From NCBI RefSeq assembly GCF_000282355.1, contig NZ_AKJL01000327.1, positions 1 through 33,850 on the forward strand: a DNA stretch of 33,850 nt, written 5' to 3'. Below are positions 6,922-16,397 of the stretch, one piece after another. The position numbers and the translations under genes were made by a program. The stretch comes from Pseudomonas sp. GM49. Its GTDB lineage: Bacteria > Pseudomonadota > Gammaproteobacteria > Pseudomonadales > Pseudomonadaceae. A model generated the notes under the pieces. It had not been told where the DNA came from. It searched no databases and saw nothing but the letters and a program-made list of their open reading frames with translations. How positions within the stretch are numbered: position 1 is the first letter of the stretch; every line of letters starts with the position of its first letter.

Positions 6922-7110
6922 TTAATGGCTTGGTTCTTCGTCCTTCTCTTTCTTGATACGCAGGTAAATTTCTTCCCGGTGAACAGCCACCTCTTTGGGA
7001 GCATTAACACCGATGCGCACTTGATTTCCTTTGACGCCGAGCACGGTCACGGTGATTTCGCCATCACCGATAATCAGGCTTTCTGCGCACCGACGAGTCA
7101 GAATCAGCAT
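6922..7110 (-). CDS. csrA: Carbon storage regulator CsrA/RsmA
   Basis: The 62-aa protein is a full-length CsrA: MLILTRR beta-1, GDGEITVTVLGVKGNQVRIGV central strands, and APKEVAVHREEIY with the RNA-contacting Arg (residue 45 here, equivalent to Arg44 of E. coli). It binds GGA-containing hairpins in mRNA leaders as a swapped dimer and is titrated by RsmX/Y/Z-type small RNAs in Pseudomonas. The segment CAESLIIGDGEIT has one extra residue compared with P. aeruginosa RsmA, as I recall for fluorescens-group RsmA. The start at 7110 is preceded by AGGAGA at five bases; an earlier in-frame ATG at 7128 has no such signal. It lies between lysC and tRNA-Ser. Confidence 0.97.
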   Translation of the reverse strand: MLILTRRCAESLIIGDGEITVTVLGVKGNQVRIGVNAPKEVAVHREEIYLRIKKEKDEEPSH

Positions 7111-7253
7111 ACCTTTCTCCTCACGCATTTCATTTCAGGGACAACAGTCTGCAAAAAAAAGGCACTCGACCCACAACCGGAGCGGTCGCAGCCCTACATG
7201 CCTGAGTATTGACTAGCGCGAGCAAAAGAACAGGCTCGGGAGCCCCGCCATTC

Positions 7254-7289
7254 AAAAAAACAAAAGGCGCGGTCAGACCGCGCCTTTTG
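7254..7289 (-). terminator. Intrinsic terminator of lysC
   Basis: A 13-bp stem CAAAAGGCGCGGT/ACCGCGCCTTTTG (7261-7273 with 7277-7289), three-base loop, then TTTTTTT on the minus strand (7260-7254). It begins about 10 bp after the lysC stop and separates lysC from csrA. Confidence 0.92.
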
Positions 7290-7298
7290 GCAAACGCA

Positions 7299-8540
7299 TC
7301 ACTCGCCCTGGCGGGCCGGCGCGTCCAGTTCGAAAGCCGTGTGCAGAGCGCGCACAGCCAGTTCCAGGTACTTCTCTTCGATCACTACGGAGACTTTGAT
7401 TTCCGAAGTCGAGATCATCTGGATGTTGATGCTTTCCTTGGCCAGGGATTCGAACATGCGGCTGGCCACACCTGCGTGAGAACGCATGCCAACGCCAACG
7501 ATCGACACCTTGGCGATCTTGGTGTCGCCCACGACCTCACGGGCACCCAGCTCGCCAGCGGTTTTTTCCAGCACGGCTTGCGCCGCCTGGTAGTCGTTGC
7601 GGTGCACGGTGAAGGTGAAGTCGGTGGTGTTATCGTGCGCAACGTTCTGCACGATCATGTCGACTTCGATGTTCGCGGCACTGATCGGGCCGAGAATCTT
7701 GAATGCAACGCCCGGGATGTCTGGCACGCCACGGATGGTCAGCTTGGCTTCATCGCGGTTGAAAGCGATACCGGAAATGATCGGCTGTTCCATGGTTTCC
7801 TCTTCATCAATAGTAATGAGGGTGCCCGGACCCTCCTTGAAGCTGTGCAGTACGCGCAGCGGAACGTTGTACTTGCCGGCGAACTCGACCGCGCGGATCT
7901 GCAGCACCTTGGAACCGAGGCTGGCCATTTCCAGCATCTCTTCGAAGGTGATCTTGTCCAGGCGCTGAGCCACGGACACCACACGCGGGTCGGTGGTGTA
8001 GACGCCGTCGACGTCGGTGTAGATCTGGCATTCGTCAGCCTTCAGGGCCGCCGCCAGCGCCACGCCGGTGGTGTCGGAACCGCCACGACCGAGAGTGGTG
8101 ATGTTGCCGTGTTCGTCGACGCCCTGGAAACCGGCGACAACCACCACACGACCTGCCTTCAGGTCACCGCGAATCTTCTGGTCATCAATCTGCAAGATAC
8201 GCGCTTTATTGTGCGCGCTATCCGTCAGAATCCGCACCTGGTTGCCGGTGTACGACACCGCCGGCACGCCACGCTTGATCAGCGCCATGGCCAACAGGGC
8301 AATCGTCACCTGCTCACCGGTGGAGACGATCACGTCCAGCTCGCGCGGAACCGGTTGACCGTTGCCACTGATTTGCTTGGCCAGATCGATCAGACGGTTG
8401 GTTTCGCCGCTCATTGCAGACAGCACAACCACCAGGTCATCGCCGGCATCGCGGAATTTCTTAACCTTGTCGGCGACCTGCTCGATTCTCTCGACAGTGC
8501 CGACCGAGGTGCCTCCAAATTTCTGTACGATCAAAGCCAT
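7299..8540 (-). CDS. lysC: Aspartate kinase (aspartokinase)
   Basis: The 413-aa enzyme phosphorylates aspartate at the entry of the Lys/Thr/Met/diaminopimelate pathway. The N-terminal amino-acid kinase domain starts with VQKFGGTSVG and contains STGEQVT, GRGGSDTTGVALAA and DVDGVYTTDPR. Two ACT domains follow (about residues 265-410, including ITIRGVPDIPGVAFKI...VDMIVQN and VSIVGVGMRSHAGVA), the usual sites of feedback inhibition by Lys and Thr. The start at 8540 (MALIVQKF) was chosen because an extended frame adds unrelated residues. Within the gene, Met250 (codon at 7793) is preceded by AGAGG at a good distance and could start a separate 164-aa ACT-only beta subunit, as in Bacillus and Corynebacterium. 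Order alaS-lysC-csrA is conserved in Pseudomonas. Confidence 0.97.
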   Translation of the reverse strand: MALIVQKFGGTSVGTVERIEQVADKVKKFRDAGDDLVVVLSAMSGETNRLIDLAKQISGNGQPVPRELDVIVSTGEQVTIALLAMALIKRGVPAVSYTGNQVRILTDSAHNKARILQIDDQKIRGDLKAGRVVVVAGFQGVDEHGNITTLGRGGSDTTGVALAAALKADECQIYTDVDGVYTTDPRVVSVAQRLDKITFEEMLEMASLGSKVLQIRAVEFAGKYNVPLRVLHSFKEGPGTLITIDEEETMEQPIISGIAFNRDEAKLTIRGVPDIPGVAFKILGPISAANIEVDMIVQNVAHDNTTDFTFTVHRNDYQAAQAVLEKTAGELGAREVVGDTKIAKVSIVGVGMRSHAGVASRMFESLAKESINIQMISTSEIKVSVVIEEKYLELAVRALHTAFELDAPARQGE

Positions 8541-8631
8541 TTCAAAGCCGCCTCTGCCCATGAAGGGCGCCCAAATAATCACTCAAACAGCGTTGCGGCC
8601 CGCCACTAGACTACGAGCCGCAAGTACTGCC

Positions 8632-11253
<2,622 letters not shown>

Positions 11254-11327
11254 TAGGTTCTTCCACGGAGACTGCGGCCAAAGGCCTGTTCGAAACGTCA
11301 ACAGACGAAGCGACGGCAAAGGGCCGC

Positions 11328-11378
11328 ATTATATCGGCGTTAGTGACTAGGTACAGTGTGTTTGTACGTTGCAAACAC
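11328..11378 (-). promoter_or_regulatory. alaS promoter with flanking palindrome
   Basis: On the minus strand a perfect TATAAT occurs at 11333-11328, with a weak -35 region near 11351-11356. Just upstream is the inverted repeat GTGTTTG-N7-CAAACAC (11358-11378). The leader would be about 68 nt. In E. coli AlaRS represses its own gene by binding a palindrome at its promoter; whether this repeat plays that role is inference. Confidence 0.55.
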
Positions 11379-11399
11379 TCATTTAGACGGTTAACGCCG

Positions 11400-12404
11400 T
11401 CACTTGCCAGAAAAGTCGACGAATGTCGCGACGACTTGCTCGATTTGCGCCCGGCTGACGTCCATGTGCGTGACCATGCGCAGACGCGCGGCGGCACTGA
11501 GCTTGATCCCGCGCTCGGCGGCAAAGGCCTTGATGGCCTCAGCCTTGTCGCCCATCTGCACGTAAACCATGTTGGTCTGTACCGGCTCGACCTCGAAGCC
11601 CGCCGCACGCAGGCCTTCGGCCAGTAATTGTGCATTGGCATGGTCATCGGCCAGGCGCTCTACGTTGTGATCCAGTGCATACAGGCCTGCCGCCGCGAGA
11701 ATCCCGGCCTGACGCATGCCACCGCCGACCATCTTGCGCAAGCGCCGGGCCTTGCCGATCAGCTCGGCCGAGCCGCACAGCACCGAACCGACCGGTGCTC
11801 CCAGCCCTTTGGACAGGCACACCGAGACGGAATCGAAATGTTGGGTAACTTCCCAGGCATCGACACCCAGCTTCACTGCTGCGTTGTACAGGCGTGCGCC
11901 GTCCAGGTGCAGTTGCAAGCCATGTTCGCGGGTAAAACTGCGCGCCCGGGCCAGGTATTCCAGCGGCAGGACTTTGCCTTGCATGGTGTTTTCCAGCGCC
12001 AGCAAACGGGTGCGGGCGAAATGGAAATCATCCGGTTTGATGGCAGCAGCGACCTGCGCCAGATCCAGCGAACCATCGGCCTGTACTTCCAGCGGCTGCG
12101 GCTGGATCGAACCGAGCACCGCTGCGCCGCCACCTTCGTACTTATAAGTGTGAGCCTGCTGGCCAACGATGTACTCGTCACCGCGTTCGCAGTGGGCCAT
12201 CAAACCCAACAGGTTGCTCATGGTGCCCGTCGGCACGAACAGCGCCGCGGCGAAACCCAGGCGCTTGGCCAGATCAGCCTCCAGATGATTGACCGTCGGG
12301 TCTTCGCCATACACGTCATCACCGGTGGCGGCCTTGGCCATCGCGTCGAGCATGCCGGCGGAGGGTTGGGTGACGGTGTCGCTGCGAAGATCGATAACAC
12401 TCAT
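11400..12404 (-). CDS. ltaE: Low-specificity L-threonine aldolase
   Basis: The 334-aa PLP enzyme of the beta-eliminating lyase family cleaves L-threonine or L-allo-threonine to glycine and acetaldehyde. It begins VIDLRSDTVTQPS. The phosphate-binding PTGTMSN lies near residues 58-64, the ring-stacking His at 85 (GQQAHTYKYE), the cofactor-contacting Asp168 in HLDGAR, and the PLP lysine at 199 in SVCLSKGLGAPVGS. Length is normal for the family. A stretch of GAGG lies about nine bases before the ATG. It is single, divergent from the FMN riboswitch unit. A weak hairpin, GACGG/CCGTC (11386-11401), overlaps its stop codon and may help end transcription. The related name ItaE/ltaA is used for homologues. 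Confidence 0.93.
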   Translation of the reverse strand: MSVIDLRSDTVTQPSAGMLDAMAKAATGDDVYGEDPTVNHLEADLAKRLGFAAALFVPTGTMSNLLGLMAHCERGDEYIVGQQAHTYKYEGGGAAVLGSIQPQPLEVQADGSLDLAQVAAAIKPDDFHFARTRLLALENTMQGKVLPLEYLARARSFTREHGLQLHLDGARLYNAAVKLGVDAWEVTQHFDSVSVCLSKGLGAPVGSVLCGSAELIGKARRLRKMVGGGMRQAGILAAAGLYALDHNVERLADDHANAQLLAEGLRAAGFEVEPVQTNMVYVQMGDKAEAIKAFAAERGIKLSAAARLRMVTHMDVSRAQIEQVVATFVDFSGK

Positions 12405-12604
12405 GAATCTGGCCTCGGTAAGCAGGGGAAATCCCTTTCATGAAGGAATTACTGCGGGCATGACGACGATTAATCAACCCTTGCGCAGGAAAAGGCCGAT
12501 TAAACCAACGGAAAAGTCGATGACAATCATCCAAAAGGGGCCATGCGCATACTGGAAATATGTGATAAAAACGCTGCGCCGCCAAACATTCCGGCGGCAA
12601 AAAC

Positions 12605-12769
12605 GTTCTCAGGGCGGGGTGCAACTCCCCACCGGCGGTAATTGCGCGCAATGCGCATAGCCCGCGAGCGCTTGGTGACAGCACGGCTTCGGCGGTGCCT
12701 GGCGGCAAGGTCAGCAGACCCGGTGTGATCCCGGGGCCGACGGTCATAGTCCGGATGAAGAGAGAACGG
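12605..12769 (+). ncRNA. FMN riboswitch (RFN element)
   Basis: The conserved RFN blocks are present in order: TCTCAGGGCGGGGTG, CCCCACCGGCGGTAAT, an AGCCCGCGAGCG segment, the variable arm, GGTCAGCAGACCCGGTGTGAT, GGGGCCGACGGTCATAGTCCGGATG and a terminal AGAGAAC. It binds FMN and switches off riboflavin genes. It is on the plus strand about 100 nt before ribH. The 468-bp gap 12405-12872 contains this element; upstream of it an A+T-rich segment (TATGTGATAAAA, about 12558-12569) may hold the promoter. Confidence 0.95.
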
Positions 12770-12842
12770 GATTGACAGCAAAGGGCCGTCCGCAGGCATT
12801 CGTGCATGCGCGTACCCTCAAATCCCCTTCGATTCATAACGC

Positions 12843-12865
12843 CCTGTTTTTCACACAAACAGGAG
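12843..12865 (+). promoter_or_regulatory. Hairpin sequestering the ribH ribosome-binding site
   Basis: CCTGTTT (12843-12849), a seven-base loop, then AAACAGG (12857-12863). The second arm contains the AGG of the Shine-Dalgarno AGGAG (12861-12865). I see no intrinsic terminator between the aptamer and the gene, so this hairpin is the best candidate for the expression platform, acting on translation. Confidence 0.65.
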
Positions 12866-12872
12866 TCAGAAC

Positions 12873-13382
12873 ATGCAACCCACCGCAATCGACAGCAAAA
12901 GCAAACACCATCAGGGCGAGCGCGTTGCGTTCATCCAGGCCTGCTGGCACAAGGAAATCGTCGATCAGAGCCGTAAAGGCTTTGTCGCCGAAATGATTGC
13001 CCAGGGTTATCAGGAATCCGACATCGACTTCTTCGAAGTCGGCGGTGCCTTTGAAATGCCCCTGCACGCCAAGTTGCTGGCCAAGACCGGTCGTTATGCC
13101 GGTATCGTCGCGGCAGCCCTGGTGGTGGACGGCGGCATCTACCGTCACGAATTCGTCGCCCAGTCGGTGGTCAGCGGCCTGATGCAGGTTCAACTGGAAA
13201 CCGAAGTGCCGGTGTTCTCGGTGTCACTGACCCCGCACCACTTCCATGCCGGCGAAGAGCACCAGAAGTTCTTCTTCGAGCATTTCGTGCATAAAGGCCA
13301 GGAAGCGGCGAAGACGTGTGCGGATACGCTGCTGAAGATCCGTAGCCTGCGTCGTAGCGAGCCGCGTGCAGTGGCGGTCTAA
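12873..13382 (+). CDS. ribH: 6,7-dimethyl-8-ribityllumazine synthase, type II (RibH2-like)
   Basis: The 169-aa enzyme joins the ribitylamino-uracil intermediate with dihydroxybutanone phosphate in riboflavin synthesis. Lumazine synthase hallmarks are visible: VAFIQACWHKEIVDQSRKGF for the substrate pocket, VGGAFEMPLHAKLLAKTGRYAGIVAAALVV for the central helix and strand, DGGIYRHEFVAQSVVSGLM, and PVFSVSLTPHHFH near the catalytic side. The pattern with GIYRHEFVA and the long C-terminus fits the decameric type II enzymes (Brucella RibH2) better than the icosahedral type I. AGGAG lies seven bases before the ATG. Standing alone under an FMN riboswitch suggests a second, FMN-controlled lumazine synthase beside a housekeeping copy that would lie elsewhere; that second copy is not in the window. 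Confidence 0.92.
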   Translation: MQPTAIDSKSKHHQGERVAFIQACWHKEIVDQSRKGFVAEMIAQGYQESDIDFFEVGGAFEMPLHAKLLAKTGRYAGIVAAALVVDGGIYRHEFVAQSVVSGLMQVQLETEVPVFSVSLTPHHFHAGEEHQKFFFEHFVHKGQEAAKTCADTLLKIRSLRRSEPRAVAV

Positions 13383-13396
13383 ACACAGCCCCCCAC

Positions 13397-13496
13397 TGTA
13401 GGAGCGAGCTTGCTCGCGATAGTCGTCAACGATAACGCGGGAAGCCTGGCACCCCGCGGCGTTTTCGGGTTCATCGCGAGCAAGCTCGCTCCTACA
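13397..13496. repeat. REPIN 2 (GCGAGC variant)
   Basis: TGTAGGAGCGAGCTTGCTCG at 13397 and its inverse ending CTCGCTCCTACA at 13496. It follows the ribH stop by 14 bp and lies between convergent ribH and astE. The spacer starts GTCGTCAACGATAACGCG, nearly identical to REPIN 1. Confidence 0.92.
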
Positions 13497-13513
13497 GAGG
13501 TTAGAGGGGTTTG

Positions 13514-14524
13514 TCAGGCCAGGTTTTCGTCGGTAGTCGGCACGATCAGGATGCCGGCACGCAAACCATTCTTCACCTTGGGGTTCGGGAAGATGATCCG
13601 GGCGCCCTCTTCTTCGATGATCCAGCGGGTGTTGGCGATGTCTTCCGCCAGCAGGTAACCCACTTCCAGCTCCGAAAAGTTCTCGATGTCCGCCGGCAGG
13701 TTCAGGCGGAAGCTGTCGCTGTGCTTGATGATTTCCCGTGCCACGCTGTACAGCTGCAAACCGTCCAGTGCCTCTCCAGTCAGTTCCGGCTCGGTGCCTT
13801 CGATGATCTGCTTGAGGCTCCTCTCCAGCAGCGAGACATTGACCCCGGCGTTCTGCCCGAACGGCCGCGCCTTGCCAAGCTCCAGGGTGAAGGCCTCGGC
13901 ACCGAGCTTGTCGTAGGTGTAGGCGCTGAACACGATGGACGGCTTGTTCTGCAGCAGCACCGCTTCCATGCCGGCGGCACGCAGGCGAGCCAGTTCCAGG
14001 CGCGAATGCTGGCGGCCTTCCTTCCACGGGTACAAGGCGAATTGCTCGATTTTCGAGCCACGAATGGCCGTGTGCAGGTCGTAATGCAGGCGCTGACGGT
14101 CCGGCAGGCTGAAGAAACTCGCCGCCAGCCGTTCCAGTTCACAAGCACGCAAGGCTTCGGAACCGCTGCTTTGTTCGTGACGACCGTTGAACAGTCGATT
14201 GACGTCCTGCTCGATAAAACGCTCGCCTTTGCGAATCGCTTCGGGGTTGCCGAACAGGAACAGAATACGTGCGCGCGGCTTCAGGTCGCCGCGGGCAATG
14301 TCGTGCAACAGGCGATCGAGCAGCTCGATCGGCGCTGTTTCGTTGCCATGGATCCCCGCCGACAGCAGCAGGTCCAGGCCGTTGTCACGCGCTTCAGGTG
14401 GCCGGACTTCCAGCGCACCTTCGCTCAACCAGCGCATGCGCACGCCTTCGACAGTCAGTTGAGTCTTCTCCGCCGGTTCGCGGCCGGCGAGGGTCAGTTC
14501 AAGCAGTTTGCCGAGGGCGAGCAT
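13514..14524 (-). CDS. astE: Succinylglutamate desuccinylase (AstE/AruE)
   Basis: The 336-aa zinc hydrolase releases succinate and glutamate in the last step of the arginine succinyltransferase pathway. Zinc ligands are visible as H59 and E62 in SAGIHGNETAP and H151 in YDLHTAIRGS; the likely catalytic Glu is E215 in FTLELGKARPFG. These are the hallmarks of the AspA/AstE carboxypeptidase-like family. The protein has a C-terminal beta-barrel-like extension (FPNPKVKNGLRAGILI). It is the last gene of the aru operon and lies 12 bp after a small His-rich gene. The REPIN that follows may serve as the 3' boundary. Confidence 0.95.
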   Translation of the reverse strand: MLALGKLLELTLAGREPAEKTQLTVEGVRMRWLSEGALEVRPPEARDNGLDLLLSAGIHGNETAPIELLDRLLHDIARGDLKPRARILFLFGNPEAIRKGERFIEQDVNRLFNGRHEQSSGSEALRACELERLAASFFSLPDRQRLHYDLHTAIRGSKIEQFALYPWKEGRQHSRLELARLRAAGMEAVLLQNKPSIVFSAYTYDKLGAEAFTLELGKARPFGQNAGVNVSLLERSLKQIIEGTEPELTGEALDGLQLYSVAREIIKHSDSFRLNLPADIENFSELEVGYLLAEDIANTRWIIEEEGARIIFPNPKVKNGLRAGILIVPTTDENLA

Positions 14525-14536
14525 AGAACGGTTTCC

Positions 14537-14827
14537 TTAGTGGTCGTGGTTGCAATCCGGGCCGTGAACGTGTTCCTCGTCGTCGGTGAGGTCAGCCGGT
14601 TCCATCTCCAGTTGCAGACTTACCAGATTAGTCGCCAATGGGCGCAACAGCAGGTTGGCGTATTCGGCGTCGCCCTCTTCGACGTCCACGCCGATCAGCA
14701 ACTGACCGCGGCCATCCTGCTGGATCCACAGCTCTTTGCCTTGCCACATGACCGCGACGCGGGTGCAGGACGTCTCCAGTTGCGTGCCGTCGGTGTCTTC
14801 AAGGATCAGCTGCAGGGTATCGCTCAT
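14537..14827 (-). CDS. Small acidic protein with His-rich tail in the aru operon (96 aa)
   Basis: A 96-aa acidic protein sits between astB and astE in the same direction, 12 bp before astE and 61 bp after astB. Residues 1-80 look like a small beta-rich domain (MSDTLQLILEDTDGTQL, VAVMWQGKELWI, GQLLIGVDVEEGD). The last eleven residues, HVHGPDCNHDH, are rich in His, Asp and Cys and could bind a metal ion. Pseudomonas genomes carry a similar hypothetical gene at this operon position (PA0900 in P. aeruginosa, as I recall). A role with the neighbouring zinc enzyme AstE, such as metal delivery, is only an inference from position and the His-rich tail. Confidence 0.8.
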   Translation of the reverse strand: MSDTLQLILEDTDGTQLETSCTRVAVMWQGKELWIQQDGRGQLLIGVDVEEGDAEYANLLLRPLATNLVSLQLEMEPADLTDDEEHVHGPDCNHDH

Positions 14828-14888
14828 GTCTTTACGCTCTCGTTTGAGATGAAGCAGCGCGCTGCCGTAGAGGGCGGCGCGCCGTCGA

Positions 14889-16235
14889 TCAATTGATCTG
14901 GAATGGATAAACCGCGCCCAGTTTAAGGATTTGCGTCAGTTCATCCAGTGCCGTCCGGCACTCAAGCAGCAATTGCGGGTCCGCCAGATCGTTTTCGGTC
15001 ATGCGGTCGCGGTAGTGCTTCTCGACCCATTCGGTCAGTGTGCCGTACAACGGCGCCGTCATGATAACCCCTTGATTGACGGCCGCCAGCTCGGTTTCGT
15101 TGAGTGCGACGCGCAACCGCAGGCAAGCCGGGCCACCGCCGTTCTGCATACTCTGCTTGAGATCGAAGACTTTCACTTCGCGGATCAGGCCGCCGGAGCT
15201 GGTCAAACCCTGCAGGTACTGCCAGACACGCTCGTTGCCACGGCATTCTTCCGGCACGATCAAGAGCATGGAGCCGTCAGGACGCGACAGCAGTTGGCTA
15301 TTGAACAGGTAGGAACGAACCGCGTCTTCCACGCTTACTGCGGAACGCGGTACACAGACCGACTGAAACTTCCCACCGACTTTGGCGAGTTTGCTCTGCA
15401 GCTCAGCCAGCATCTGCTCAGTCTCGAGGAACGCGTCCTCGTGATAGAACAGTACTTCGCCGTTGCCGACCGCGATCACGTCGTTGTGGAACACGCCCTG
15501 ATCGATCACCGACGGGTTCTGCTGGGCATAGACCACGCCGTCATCACTCAAGCCGTGCAAGCGGGCAACGGCCTGGGACGCTTCGAGGGTCTGGCGTGCC
15601 GGGTACTTCTGCGGTGCCGGGTAGCGGGTGTCGAATGCGCTGCGACCGAATACGAAGAACTCGACGCCGGCTTTGCCGTATTCACGGCAGAAACGCGTGT
15701 GGTTGGCCGCGCCTTCATCACCGAACTGCGCCACGGCTGGCAAGGCAGCATGATGAGCGAAGTGTTTCTGGTCAGCGAACATCGCCCCCAGCACGCGGCT
15801 GGTGGTCGGGTGTTCGATGCTGCGGTGATATTTGCAGTTGAGATTGGCAGCGGTGAAATGCACGCGACCGTCAGCGGTGTCGGCGCTCGGGCTGACCGTG
15901 GCGGCGTTGGCCACCCACATGCTCGAGGCCGAGCAACTGGCCACCAGCAACGGCATTGCCTCTTTGGCAGCGCGCTCGATCACCTGCGCATCGGTGCCGC
16001 CAAAGCCCAGGCGACGCAGCGCGGCCACATCCGGGCGCTCTTGCGGTGCCAGCACGCCTTGCTGGAAACCCATTTCCATCAGCGCTTTCATCTTCGCCAG
16101 GCCTTGCAGCGCCGCTTCCTTGGGGTTGGAAGACTGCTGGCTGTTGCTCTGGGACGCGACGTTGCCGTAGGACAGGCCACCGTAGTTATGGGTCGGCCCC
16201 ACTAGACCGTCAAAATTGACTTCATAGGATTTCAT
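14889..16235 (-). CDS. astB: N-succinylarginine dihydrolase (AstB/AruB)
   Basis: The 448-aa enzyme hydrolyses N2-succinylarginine to succinylornithine, two NH3 and CO2, step 2 of the pathway. The family start MKSYEVNFDGLVGPTHNYGGLSYGN is present. The catalytic triad of the amidinotransferase-fold enzymes can be placed at E174 (FGDEGAANHTR), H250 (QGVFHNDVIAVGNG) and C371 (NGGGPACLRLRVAL), close to E174, H248 and C365 of E. coli AstB. Length is normal. It is separated from astD by 162 bp that hold REPIN 3. Confidence 0.96.
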   Translation of the reverse strand: MKSYEVNFDGLVGPTHNYGGLSYGNVASQSNSQQSSNPKEAALQGLAKMKALMEMGFQQGVLAPQERPDVAALRRLGFGGTDAQVIERAAKEAMPLLVASCSASSMWVANAATVSPSADTADGRVHFTAANLNCKYHRSIEHPTTSRVLGAMFADQKHFAHHAALPAVAQFGDEGAANHTRFCREYGKAGVEFFVFGRSAFDTRYPAPQKYPARQTLEASQAVARLHGLSDDGVVYAQQNPSVIDQGVFHNDVIAVGNGEVLFYHEDAFLETEQMLAELQSKLAKVGGKFQSVCVPRSAVSVEDAVRSYLFNSQLLSRPDGSMLLIVPEECRGNERVWQYLQGLTSSGGLIREVKVFDLKQSMQNGGGPACLRLRVALNETELAAVNQGVIMTAPLYGTLTEWVEKHYRDRMTENDLADPQLLLECRTALDELTQILKLGAVYPFQIN

Positions 16236-16302
16236 CAGCGAGGCTCCACGAGAATCTGTTGTTATAGGCTTCAGTAACTAGATTTGAGACCGAGGCGCGG
16301 CC

Positions 16303-16391
16303 TTCGCGGGCAAGCCCGCTCCCACAGGTTCGGTGGTGTTCACACATCTTGTGTTCCACTCAACCACTGCGGGAGCGGGCTTGCCCGCGAA
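16303..16391. repeat. REPIN 3 (GCGGGC variant, reversed arm order), between astD and astB
   Basis: TTCGCGGGCAAGCCCGCTCC at 16303 and its inverse GGAGCGGGCTTGCCCGCGAA ending at 16391. Here the GGGAGC ends face inward, opposite to REPINs 1, 2, 4 and 5. It begins six bases after the astD stop codon within the operon, so the RNA carries its hairpins. Confidence 0.9.
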
Positions 16392-16397
16392 TGGGCG

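Noticed and set aside
7209..8609. 466-codon plus-strand frame opposite lysC
   Set aside because: Shadow of lysC; it begins through the lysC terminator region and shows no domain.
8593..8623. TTGCGGC/GCCGCAA inverted repeat between alaS and lysC as a terminator
   Set aside because: The loop is 17 bases and no T-run follows on the minus strand; it could be a leader hairpin but does not support termination.
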